Below are positions 26,740 through 38,261 of a DNA stretch of 64,000 bases, piece by piece; the first letter of the stretch is position 1, and each line of letters opens with the position of its first letter. Where the stretch lies: assembly GCA_951802425.1 (NCBI GenBank), contig OX637795.1, positions 2,522,501 to 2,586,500 of the forward strand, read 5' to 3'. The notes beneath the pieces are model-generated. The model had not been told where the DNA came from, did not search any database, and worked only from the letters and a program-made list of their open reading frames with translations. The translations under genes were made by a program, and so were the position numbers. The DNA is from Clavaria fumosa. Its lineage: Eukaryota; Basidiomycota; Agaricomycetes; Agaricales; Clavariaceae.

Positions 26740-28456
26740 AGTAATTTTCTTGAGTGAAAGTGTCAAATGGGAAGGGTCTGTTGTGGCTGTGTCTGTTCTA
26801 CGGTAACTCGGTGGCTGTGTCTGCCATGGTACAGAGTGGGGTACATTACACGCGACTTTGACCTTCATCCATGTCATCGCTGCCACGCCAGCAATGGTAG
26901 GTAACAACGCTATACATAAAGTCAAGGAGGATGGTGAGTCACCCATGCCAGTGAGCGTCACAACCGAGGCCAGTGGGCGGTTCAAAATTCTGGAGCGTGA
27001 TGCGACTGGGCAACATCGGACCTTCCTCAACTCTAGGGATGTTGGCAGAATCCAAAGCAAAGTTGGGAGTCTGGAAATTAGCCACTTCATAAGATTTCTG
27101 GATATATACACACACCTCCAGGAAGGCAATTTACCCGATACCAAATTGACAGTGTAAATCCTTCCTCAACAGTGTCTCGTTCTGAACAGAATTAAATCAC
27201 AAGGCCAGGAGTGGTGCGGATGTACTGGAAAACTTGGTCAAATGACAACACATGCTTGGTCACCTTTCGTTCTGAGGATTATGTATGATGCATCACAGAG
27301 CGCTGCAGCAGCTCTAGAAAAAACACATTGGCCGCCGTGCCCAATGATATCCCGTCCGACGGAAATCATTGCGGTGTGGTGTTTGTTTCCCCAGAGGACG
27401 AGATTTGATCATTCAATGCATTATAATGTAGTCTCCTTCAGCACAAGGCAACGTATAAAGCAATGGGTGACGGTCTAGAGAACGATGAAGTATTACCGTG
27501 AGGAGCATAATAGAAATCTTCAGCAATAGGATCGGTGGGAGAAGTACTGTCATACCTGGCATCGTAGCAAGACCTCCGCTGATCGCAAACGGTGAAAATG
27601 ACGAATCTAAGCCACTTGAGGGGGCGAACAGAGAGCCTCCGAATGTTACTAGATGGGATGGAGAGAGCGAGGACTTGGTGGCCTGAATCGCTCCAATAAA
27701 CACTGACCATGTTTGTAGCGTAGCAAAAGGACGCGATCCTCCGCGCAACTCCTACTCGTATACCTCGTCCCTCACGCTTCAGTGCTCAGCACTCGGCGGA
27801 TACGCGTCATGCACACCAAACGACAGCTCATATGGCTCAACGGGAAAAAATGGCTAGTGTTTGTACGAAGGGTCCTCAATACACCAGGGTGTACCAAAGT
27901 CCGCGCTCCCAAGCCGAGGAGGTTGCATCCCAAGAAAACGATGTTCCCACTGGCTCCCTCCTTACGTGCAAATGGCCTTCCTAGGGCAGCGCATCACTCA
28001 CGCAGACGCCCTGGGTCGATGAAGTCACCAGACGTTTCACACTACTGTACTCGCTTGCCGGCGTGGGTCACGCAGTTGACCTTAGCGACGCGCTCGTCCT
28101 ATCTTTCTTCACCGTTGTCATCGTCAGCATCGTTACCCAGTTCCGGCCAGCTCTACGTCAAGGGCTCTTGACCAGGGCAGCCGTCAGAAGTTGCTCACCG
28201 TCGCCAACTTCGGTATCCCATACTGTATGTCATGACAAGACTTTGTCCGGGGTGTCACCAAGTGAAGCCAGTGAGTGTGAGTTGACGTCGTCAAAGGGGA
28301 TGAGAGAATAGCCGTGGCATAGACGGTTCAAACTTCAAAATGATAGCGAAGCCGAGCCGAGCCCTTGGGACTTCCAAAACCGGTGAAAACTGGAATACGG
28401 CAACTCGCTGCGTGTTGGGCCTCGTGCCAACACCGCATCCTTCGACATTGACTCTC
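26740..28456. other. Intergenic region between UTP22 and the NLR gene
   Basis: Holds the divergent promoters of both genes. Several open frames of 80-160 codons exist, including a hydrophobic minus-strand one near 27413-27748. None has a recognisable domain, a good intron pattern or a companion exon, so none is called. Confidence 0.45.
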
Positions 28457-31046
28457 ATGAAGCGCTTGAAAGGCCTCTTCCGTCGACACAGTCCCGCCCA
28501 GCAAGCCGCCCAGTCTGGGCGCGCCGTCCCTGAGCAGAATCGTCCTAGTTCGCCAGGCCCTAATCCACAAGCTACTCTGGTTCCTCCGAATGCTAGCGTG
28601 CCCTCCATATCGAGCGCTACTCCCTCCCTTGCCCAAGAGCCTGACCAGAGTGCGGCAGACGAGCCTTCGGCTCCTGACAAGGAACCCCAGTCGCGCTTCA
28701 AGGAAGTGAAGGACACGGCGCTTAACACGCTTAGGCTTTCTCTCTCTCTCTTAACCACCATATCCAGTTCCATTCCTGTACCGGGGCTAAAGGCAGCTTT
28801 CGCAGGACTTGAAATGGTTTTGGGGTGGTTCGATGTAAGTTCACTTTGTCCTTGCCGGTAATGGGGACATGACGCAGCGTTTCACAGAAAGCGGACCAAA
28901 ACTTGGAAGATTTCAAGTCGTTCATCAAAACCGTCAACCAGCTGAACGAAATACTCCGTCCTTATCAAAGCGATTCTCCAGCCATGCCCGATGCCCTCAA
29001 ATGTCAAATAAGAAGTCTGTCGATGTGTGTTCCATCCCTTGTTCGTAAGCCTTGTCTTGCCACTGACAAAAACAATGAAGTGAACTAGAGGATGCGAAGA
29101 TGAGAATTGAAGGTGTTCAACTGCGTACGAAAGCTTGTAGGATCGTCAATGGATCCGATGACGCGCAATTAATCATTGAACAACTCCGGATCGTCCGAGA
29201 TGCCATCAACAAGATAATGGTGTGTGCCAGTATTGGGTTGCGACCGCCTGGCTGACATATTCCCAGCTCGGATCTGTCATTAGAACCGAAGCAGTAGTCA
29301 CTAGAACGGAGGCAGCAGTCACTAGAACGGAGGTAGTAGTTTCGGTAAGTATGACGGCCATCCTTTTCATCATGGTGGCCTGAATCAGCTTTATCAGGAC
29401 TCTCGCGCTCGCGGTAAGTTCAGTTCGCCGTAATATCGCTCTTCCAATCCGATCCCAATGTGCATTTAGAGCTTCTAGGAAAACTCCCTCTCGCAGAACG
29501 TGCGCAGCACGACCGTGTCGGTCGCCCAATGTGCTTGGAGGGAACACGTAAAGGCGTATTGAAAGAAGTCAAAGATTGGATAGATGGCAGGGATGAAAAG
29601 CAAGTGTACTGGCTGAACGGAGGAGCGGGGACCGGAAAAACAACAGTCGCTCTCACAATCGCTGACACTATTGCGAATGATAGAAACAAGTTCAGTGCAA
29701 GTTTTTTCTGCTTACGCGGCGACAAACATCGGAGCGACATAAACCTCATTTTCCCCACCATTGCTCGGATTCTTGCGGATCGTGATGCACAATTTCGTGC
29801 TCGGCTTGTCACAGTTATGGAACAAAACGACAGGATTGGGTTTGCACTGCCTTCAGAGCAGATCAGGGAGCTGATCGTCAAGCCCCTTCTGGAGATGGAT
29901 TCTTACCACCAACGGCCTACTCTGATTATCATCGATGCCCTCGATGAATGCACCGCTGATCGCGCACCGGAGCAAATTCTTGCGGCCCTCGCTTCCCATC
30001 TCGAGTCGGTTCCTTTTCTTAGGGTCTTCGTTAGCAGCCGTCCCACATCCTCAACAGAGAACGCGTTTGCTGACGAGGCCTTGTGTGGGCGTCGAAGGAT
30101 ATTTATTCTCCACAATGTCCGCAACGTTGACGCTGATATCCGAGAATATTTGGTTGATCGACTGCGGAAAGCGGCGAAACGGGAAGCGGCGAAAGGCCGC
30201 CCACTCACGACACAAAATTGGCCGCCTGAGAAACTCGTTGAAACACTGGTCAAGAAGGCTGAGGGTCTGTTCATTTTTGCGTCGACTGTTTGCGAATATG
30301 TGGAGCGCCCTGGTGGAATCGAGTACCAGCTGCAAAAAATCACCAATCATCCCGCGATCACTGGCCTCGATGGACTTTATCAAGAAATCCTCAAAAGTGC
30401 ACTGGACAGATTCGAGGAGCAGGAAGAGAAGATGGAGTGTCTTCGCATCATAGGAACCATCATTCTTCTCCGGAACCAACTCTCGGTAAATGCTCTTGGA
30501 CCACTGCTAGATCTCCCTCCTGTTCATGTTCGAGGACGCTTGAGTGATGTACAATCGGTCTTGATTGTGCCTGATGATCCAAAAGGGGATATTCGCACTC
30601 TGCATGCTTCATTCCATGACTTCCTGACCGATCCGCGACGCGCTAGGCCAAAAACCAACAGCGACCTTTTGGGCGACTTTTTTATTGATCCTGCAGAACG
30701 CCACGAGCAAATCGTGTTCGATTGCTTAAATTTCATAACAGCACATCCGGAGGTTGGTAAACGCGACTCAACATTTACTTATGCCTCACAGAATTGGCTC
30801 TACCACTTGGATCGCGATTTGGCCAACAGAGGGCAGGGCAATCCCCTTGATGTACGAAACCATGATAGGTTGGTGGCATGCGTGCACAATCTGACGAGCA
30901 AATCGTTCGACCATTGGATGGAGACCCTGAGTGTGAGTTGGAGCGCGAGAAGCACTTTCGAGGACTTGGATTCGGTGGTATGCAAGCTACAGGCTAGTCC
31001 CACTCCTCTGCCTTGCCTCAACATGCAAACGTTCTCCCGCATCTAG
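28457..31046 (+). CDS. NACHT-domain NLR/STAND protein without C-terminal repeats
   Basis: Signal-transducing NTPase of the fungal NLR class, thought to act in non-self recognition or programmed cell death. Six exons, 28457-28834, 28888-29044, 29089-29219, 29267-29344, 29398-29413 and 29470-31046, join in frame to 778 residues. Residues 1-60 are disordered (Pro/Ser). A helical region with LNTLRLSLSLLTTISSSIPV and an amphipathic repeat RTEAVVTRTEAAVTRTEVVV follows. Then comes the linker LLGKLPLAERAQHDR, P-loop GGAGTGKTT, Walker B LIIIDALDEC, VFVSSRP and the helical part with HASFHDFLTDPRRA. It ends soon after the winged-helix/linker region. No WD40, ankyrin or TPR repeats follow, only satellite DNA. 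Family is firm; whether it is complete or truncated is open. An ATG at 28340 would add residues but lacks support. Confidence 0.85.
29279..29341 (+). repeat. 21-bp coding repeat, three units, in NLR gene
   Basis: Three in-frame 21-bp units, ACTAGAACGGAGGCAGCAGT-like, encode (I/T)RTE(A/V)(V/A)V. Units 2 and 3 differ by only about three bases, so the duplication looks recent. They lengthen the segment just before the NACHT module. Confidence 0.8.
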
Positions 31047-31224
31047 TCATTGTCCGAGTTTCCAAATCGTCTTTTTAGGATACTCAGGAACTTCCCGATT
31101 CGTATCCATGTCCGTGCGCTTGTCCAATGTGTACAAAACCTCATGTTCACCGTATTGCAACATTTACTACTCCTCAGGAGGTAGGTGAATTCAGTCCATC
31201 GTTTCAGAATCCCAATCTGACAAT
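31047..31224. other. NLR 3' flank
   Basis: Short stretch between the NLR stop codon and the first recognisable satellite unit. It contains no WD40-like reading and no clear terminator motif. Confidence 0.4.
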
Positions 31225-34200
31225 GTCGGTACGCCCTCAGTGGGTGCGTAAACTCGTCCCATAGGCGCAGAAAGCTGCACTGAGTGTTCCTTGTGTCTGG
31301 CCGCCCTCAGATTGTGCGTGGACTTGTGTCAGGCTGCAGAAACTTGCACTGACATCTTGTGACCCGTTACCACCCTCAGGAAGTGTGTGAAATTGTTCCA
31401 AGGGTGCAGATGTCCGTGCTGACCCTGTCCCGGCCTATTCTCGTCCTCAGGAAGTGCGTGAACTCGTTCCGTGGGTGCAGAAGCCAGTGCTGACCCTGAC
31501 CCTGCCTTTTCTTGCCCTCAGCAAGTGCGTGCATTCGGTCTATAGTTTCAGAAAAGTGCTGACCCTGTCCCTGCCTTTTCTCGCCCTCAGAAAGTGCATG
31601 AAATCGTTCCATAGCTGCAGAAATGCGCTGATCCTGTCTCTGCCTTCTCTCGCCCTCAGCTAGTGCGTCAACTCGTCCCGTAGCTGCAGACACATGCTGA
31701 CCCTGTCCCTGCCTTTTCTCTCCCTCAGGAAGTGTGTGAATTCATTCCATAGGTGCAGAAACATGCTAATCCTGTCCCTGCCTTTTCTCGCCCTCAGTTT
31801 GTACGTGAACTCGTTCCATAGCGGCAGAAATGCGCTGATCTTCTCTCGCCCTCAGATTGTGCGTGAACTCGTTCCATAGCTGTAGAAATGTGCTGACCCT
31901 GTCCCTGCCTTTTCTCGCCCTCAGTTTGTACGTGAACTCGTTCCATAGCGGCAGAAATGCGCTGATCTTCTCTCGCCCTCAGATTGTGCGTGAACTCGTT
32001 CCATAGCTGCGGAAATGCGCTGATCCTGACCCTGCCTTCTCTCGCCCTCAGCAAGTGCGTGAACTCGTTCCATAGCTTCAGAAATATGCTGACCCTGTTC
32101 GTGCCTCTTCTCGCCCTCAGGAAGTGCGTGAACTCGTTCCATCGCTGCAGAAACATGCTGACCCTGTCCCTGCCTTTTCTCGCCCTCAGAAAGTGCGTGA
32201 AATCGTTCCATAGCTGCAGAAATGCGCTGATCCTGTCTCTGCCTTCTCTCGCCCTCAGCAAGTGCGTCAACTCGTCCCGTAGCTGCAGACACATGCTGAC
32301 CCTGTCCCTGCCTTTTCTCTCCCTCAGGAAGTGTGTGAATTCATTCCATAGCTGTAGAAATGTGCTGACCCTTTCCCTGCCTTTTCTCGCCCTCAGTGGG
32401 TGCGTGAACTCGTTCCATAGCTGCGGAAATGCGCTGATCCTGACCCTGCCTTCTCTCGCCCTCAGCAAGTGCGTGAACTCGTTCCATAGCTTCAGAAATA
32501 TGCTGACCCTGTTCGTGCCTCTTCTCGCCCTCAGGAAGTGCGTGAACTCGTCCCATCGCTGCAGAAACATGCTGACCCTGTCCCTGCCTTTTCTCGCCCT
32601 CAGGAAGTGCGTGAACTCGTTCCATAGCTGCAGAAATGCGCTGACCCTGACCCTGCCTTTTCTCGCCCTCAGGAAGTGCGTGAACTCGTTCCATAGCTGC
32701 AGAAACGTGCTGACCCTGACCTTGCCTTCTCCCGCCCTCAGGAAGTGCGTGAACTCATTCCATAGCTGCAGAAACGCGTTGACCTTGTCCCTGCCTTCTC
32801 TCGCCCTCAGCGAGTGCGTGAACTCGTTCCATAGCTTCAGAAATATGCTGACCCTGTTCGTGCCTCTTCTCGCCCTCAGGAAGTGCGTGAACTCGTTCCA
32901 TAGCTGCAGAAATGCGCTGAACCTGTCCCTGCCTTCTCTCACCCTCAGATGGTGCGTGAACTCGTTCCATAGCTTAAGAAATATGCTGACCCTGTTCGTG
33001 CCTCTTCTCGCCCTCAGGAAGTGCGTGAACTCGTCCCATCGCTGCAGAAACATGCTGACCCTGTCCCTGCCTTTTCTCGCCCTCAGCGAGTGCGTGAACT
33101 CGTTCCATAGCTTCAGAAATGTGCTGTCCCTGACCCCGCCTTTTCTTGCCCTCAGTTTGTGCGTGAACTCGTTCCATAGCTGCAGAAATGCGCCGACCCT
33201 GACCCTGCCTTCTCTTGCCCTCAGCGAGTGCATGAACTCGTTCCATAGCTGCAGAAACACGCTGATTTTGATTTTGATTTTTCTTGCCCTCAGGAAGTGC
33301 GTAAACTCGTTCCATAGCTACAGAAATGCGCTCATCCTGTCCCTGCCTTTTCTCGCCCTCAGCGAGTGCGTGAACTCGTTCCATAGCTGCGGGAATGCGC
33401 TGACCCTGTCCCTGCCTTCTCTGACCCTCAGATGGTGCGTGAACTCGTTCCATAGCTGCGGAAATGCGCTGATCCTGACCCTGCCCTTTCTCGCCCTCAG
33501 GCAGTGCGTGAACTCGTTCCATAGCTGCAGAAATGCGCTGACCCTGACCCTGCCTTCTCTCGCCCTAAGCGAGTGTGTGAACTCGTTCCATAGCTTCAGA
33601 AATGTGCTGACCTTATCCCTGCCCTTTCTCGCCCTCAGGAAGTGCGTGAATTCATTCCGTAGCTGCTGAAACATGCTGACCCTGACCCTGCCTTTTCTCG
33701 CCCTCAGTTTGTGCGTGAACTTGTTCCGTAGCTACAGAAATGCACTGATCCTGTCCCTGCCTTTTCTTGCCCTCAGGAAGTGCGTGAACTCGTTCCATAG
33801 CTGCAGAAATGTCCTGACCCTTCCTTCTCTCCCCCTCAGATTGTGTGTGAACTCGTTCCATAGCTGCAGAAATGTGCTGATCCTGTCCCTGCCTTTTCTC
33901 TCCCTCAGGAAGTGCGTGAACTTGTTCCATAGCTGCAGAAACATGCTGACCCTGTCCCTGCCTTTTCTCGCCATCAGGAAGTGCGTGAAGTCGTTCCATA
34001 GCTGTAGAAATGCGCTGACCCTGACCCTGCCTTCTCTCGCCCACAGCGAGTGCGTGAACTCGTTCCATAGCTTCAGAAATGTGCTGACCCTGTGCGTGCC
34101 TTCTCTCGCCCTCAGATTGTGCGTGAAGTCGTGCCATAGCGGCAGAAATGCGCTGATCCCGTCCTTTTCTCGCCCTCAGCAAGTGCGTGAACTCGTTCCA

Positions 34201-37200
34201 AAGCTTCAGAAATGTGCTGACCCTGACCCTTCCTTTTCTCGCCCTCAGGCAGTGCGTGAACTCGTTCCATAGCTGCAGAAATGCGCTGACCCAGTCCCTG
34301 CCTTTTTTCGCCCTCAGGGAGTGCGTGAACTCGTTCCATGGCTTCAGAAATGTGCTGAACCTGTCCCTGCCTTTTCTCGCCCTCAGAAAGTGCGTGAATG
34401 ATTCCCATAGCTACAGGAACATGCTGACCCTGTCCCTGCCTTTTCTCGCCCTCAGAAAGTGCGTGAACCTGTGCCATAGCTGCAGAAATGCGCTGATCCT
34501 GACCCTGCCTTTTCTCGTCCTCAGGCAGTGCGTGAACTCGTTCCATGGCTTCAGAAATGTGCTGAACCTGTCCCTGCCTTTTCTCCCCCTCAGAAAGTGC
34601 GTGAATGATTCCCATAGCTACAGGAACATGCTGACACTGTCCCTGCCTTTTCCCGCCCTCAGAAAGTGCGTGAACTTGTCCCATAGCTTCAGAAATGCGC
34701 AGCCTCTGACCCTGCCCTTTCTTGCCCTCAGGAGGTGCGTGAACTCGTTCCATAGCTGCGGAAATGCGCTGATCCTGACCCTGCCTCTCTCGCCCTCAGC
34801 AAGTGCGTGAACTTGTTCCATAGCTTCAGAAATGTGCTGACCCTGACCCTTCCTTTTCTCGCCCTCAGGCAGTGCGTGAACTCGTTCCATAGCTGCAGAA
34901 ACATGCTGACCCTGTCCCTGCCTTTTCTCGCCCTCAGGATGTGTGTGAACTTGTTCCATAGCTTCAGAAATGCACTGACCCTGTCCCTGCCCTTTCTCGC
35001 CCTCAGGAAGTGCGTGAACTCGTCCCATAGCTTCAGAAATGTGCTGACCCTGACCCTGTCCTTTCTCGCCCTCAGGAGGTGCATGAACTCGTTCCATAGC
35101 TTCAGAAATGCGCTGACCCTGACCCTGCCCTTTCTTGCCCTCAGGAAGTGTGTGCACTCGTTCCATAGCTTCAGAAATGTGCTGACCCTGACCCTGCCCT
35201 TTCTCGCCCTCAGGAAGTGCGTGAACTCATCCCACAGCTTCAGAAATGTGCTGACCCTGACCCTGTCCTTTCTCGCCCTCAGGAAGTGCATGAACTCGTT
35301 CCATAGCTTCAGAAATGCGCTGACCCTGACCCTGCCCTTTCTTGCCCTCAGGAAGTGTGTGCACTCGTTCCATAGCTTCAGAAATGTGCTGACCCTGACC
35401 CTGCCCTTTCTCGCCCTCAGGAAGTGCGTGAACTCGTTCCATAGCTGCAGAAACATGCTGACCCTGACCCTTCATTTTCTCACCCTCAGTTTGTGTGTGA
35501 ACTCATTCCATAGCTTCAGAAATGTGCTGACCCTATCCCCGCCTTTTCTCGCCCTCAGGATGTGCATGAACTCGTTCCATAGCTGTAGAACCTTGCTGAC
35601 TCTGACCCTGCCTTCCTCGCCCTCAGGAAGTGCGTGAACTTGTTCCATAGCTGCAGAAACATGCTGACTCTGCCCCTTCCCTTTCTCGCCCTCAGGAAGT
35701 GTGTGAACTCATTCCATAGCTGCAGAAATGTGCTGACCCTGTCCCTGCCCTTTCTCGCCCTCAGCTTGTGTGTGAACTCATTCCATAGCTGCAGAAACTT
35801 GCTGACCCTGACCCTGCCTTTGCCCGCTGTCAGACAGTGCGTGAGCTTGTTCCCTAGCTGCAGAAATACATGCTGACCCTGAACCTACCTTATTTCGCCA
35901 TCAGGAAGTGCGTGAGCTTGTTCCATAGCTGCAGAAATCCGTGCTGACCCTTTCCCTGCCTTTTCTCGCCCTCAGAAAGTGCGTGAACTTATTCCATAGC
36001 TGCACAAATGTGCTGACCCTGTCCCTGCCTTTTCTCGCCCTCAGTTTGTGCGTGAACTCGTTCTATAGCTGCAGACACGCACTGACCCTGTCCCTGCCTT
36101 TTCTCACCCTCAGCGAGTGTGTGAACTTATTTCATAGCTGCAGAAATCCGTGCTGACCCTGACCCTGCCCTTTCTCGCCCTCAGGAAGTGTGTGAACTCG
36201 TTCCATAGCTGCAGACACGCGCTGACCCTGACCCTGCCTTTCCTCGCCCTCAGGAAGTGTGTGAACTCGTTCCATGGCTGCAGAAACGTGCTGACCCTGA
36301 CCCTGCCCTTTCTCGCCCTCAGGAAGTGCGTGAACTCGTTCCATAGCTGCAGAAACGTGCTGACCCTTACCCTGCCCTTTCTTGCCCTCAGCTTGTGTGT
36401 GAACTCATTCCATAGCTGCAGAAATGCGCTGACCCTGTCCCTGCCTTTTTTCGCCTTCAGGAAGTGCGTGAGCTTGTTCCATAGCTGCAGAAATCCGTGC
36501 TGACCTTGAACCTGCCTTTTCTCACCCTCAGGAAGTGCGTGAACTCACCCATTCCATAACTGCAGAAATCCTTGCTGACCCTCTCCTGGCCCTTTCTCAC
36601 TCTCAGGCAGTGCGTGAATTTGTTCCATTGTTGCAGATCATGCTGATCATATCCTGGCCCTTTTTCCTGCCCTCAGTCTGTGTGTGAACTCGTTCTATAT
36701 CTACAGAAATTCATGTTGATATCATCCTGGCCTTGTTCTGCCTTCAGAGTGTGTGTAAACCTGTTCCATAACTGCAGAGGCTTGTGCTCACTGCATCCTG
36801 GCCTTTTCCCGCCATAAGTGGGTAGGTGCACATGTCCCATTGCTGCAAACACCTGCACTGACCCTGTCTCTGCTGTTTCCTTCTCTCAGCTTGTGTGTAA
36901 TCTTGTGCCATAATCTCAGAACCTCACACTGACCATCTCATGGCTTTGGATTGCCCTCAGCTAGTGGGTAGACTTATCCCATAGCTGTTGAACTTGACTG
37001 ACCATATCCTGGCCTTTTACTGTGCATAGAGAGTGCGTGACCTTGTCCCATGGTTGCAGAGGCTTGCATTGACCATTTATGACATTTCCCCGCTCTCAGA
37101 GAGTATGTGAACTGGTCCCACAGGCATTCAAACTTGCACTGACCTTCTCCCTTTCACAACCTCAGAAAGTTCGTGGACTTGCTCCATAGGTGCAGAATCT

Positions 37201-37262
37201 TGCACTGACTGTGTCCCTGTCTTTCAATATCCTGCCTTCAGTGGGTACCTAAGTTTGTGCAA
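31225..37262. repeat. 69-bp tandem satellite array, about 87 units
   Basis: Head-to-tail units with consensus halves GCCCTCAGGAAGTGCGTGAA, CTCGTTCCATAGCTGCAGAA and ATGCGCTGACCCTGACCCTG followed by CCTTTTCTC, 69 bp in total. About 6.0 kb of array gives roughly 87 units. Central units differ at only a few positions (for example GAAGTGCG/CAAGTGCG/CAGTGCG, CTGCAG/CTTCAG). Units at both edges (31.2-31.5 and 36.5-37.26 kb) are clearly diverged, as expected for arrays homogenised by unequal exchange. Because 69 is divisible by three, three of the six frames stay open for hundreds of codons. However, several units carry frame-breaking deletions (14 bp near 31846 and 31969; 1 bp near 34790), so the array is treated as non-coding satellite DNA. 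Confidence 0.95.
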
Positions 37263-37277
37263 GGCCATAGGCCTTCT

Positions 37278-37529
37278 TATAGAAGAAGACTAAAGACAGT
37301 CTATTAGCTCAGTCGAAGCACGGACTGAGCTCGTAGTTACCTAAAGACAGTCTATTCTATATTATCCTGTTAGAATAGATGTCTAAACAGAAGAGAGAAC
37401 ATTCATTACTCACAGCTCAGTCGAAGTATGGACTGAGCTGTGCAAAGAGAAAAAGACATGGCTAAAAGACTAATTGAATGTCCGATTGGGTAAGCGGTAT
37501 TGTAACTGGTAATACTGACAATCTCAACA
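37278..37529 (-). repeat. 3' LTR of copia A
   Basis: 252 bp, same length as the partner at 48417-48668. It is preceded on the element strand by the polypurine tract GAGGGGGAG (37530-37538). An internal inverted pair GCTCAGTC...GACTGAGC occurs twice within it. Confidence 0.93.
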
Positions 37530-37536
37530 CTCCCCC

Positions 37537-37925
37537 TCAATTGGGCAGTAATGCAAGTTTGCGAACGAAGATTTCAAAGGCGGGCCGTGCGAGAGGTTTC
37601 GTGAGACCGTCCGCAACGTTTTCGCTTGTCGGAACGTATTCAACCGCAATCATTCCGTGTTCTACCGCTTCGCGCACCAGATGGTGACGAATGTCAATGT
37701 GTTTCGTCCGAGCGTGAAACTTGTTATTCTTCGCTATGGCCATCGTGGACATGTTGTCCAGCCACAGCTTCGTCGGACCATCCTCGCGCACTCCCAATTC
37801 CTCTAAAAAACTTCTTAGCCAGTAGATTTCTCTTGCTGTGTGCGCCGCGGCAACGTATTCAGCTTCTGTGCTCGATTGAGCAACCAACATTTGCTTCTTC
37901 GACGACCAGGTAACCGCGCCACGTC
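37537..37925 (-). pseudogene. Copia A RNase H part, cut off from RT by copia B
   Basis: Reads from the copia B junction: VTWSSKKQMLVAQSSTEAEY, YWLRSFLEELGV, KLWLDNMSTMAIAKN, HARTKHIDIRHHLVREAVEH and VADGLTKPLARPAFE, then a stop at 37537 next to the polypurine tract. This is the C-terminal RNase H of a copia polyprotein. Its upstream half continues at 44651 on the other side of the copia B insertion; the CTAGC duplication marks the break. Confidence 0.9.
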
Positions 37926-38261
37926 CTAGCTAATGATTATGATAACTTGGGGCAATGAGTGAGCACTAGAACCGATGCTGCACCCAGATTTTGCCCCATG
38001 GGTTAAGTACAGTCATGTAACTACTAGCAGTGCCTATGGTGTAACAAAAGCGAATCATAACTACAGTAACATCAGCAAAACATCAAACTACTTAATCCAA
38101 CTTAAACTGCTCTTAAACTGTCTTAAACAGCAGATTAAGACATTTTCAGACATTTTGATTAAGGCAACATGACTTAGATTAAGACTATTCGAGTTATGGA
38201 TTTTACTTAAACTTGCCTTAAAATCAGTCTTAATTACCTTAATTTTGACTACCCTGCCACT

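Noticed and set aside
26740..28456. Several 80-160-codon frames, including a hydrophobic one at 27413-27748
   Set aside because: No recognisable family, no partner exons, and frames overlap on both strands.
31047..31224. Continuation of the NLR into WD40 repeats
   Set aside because: None of the three plus frames after the stop shows GH/WD dipeptides or 40-residue periodicity before the satellite starts.
31984..33669. 561-codon plus-strand ORF in the satellite
   Set aside because: It follows from a unit length divisible by three; neighbouring units break the frame and two other frames are equally open. Kept as a finding, not as a gene.
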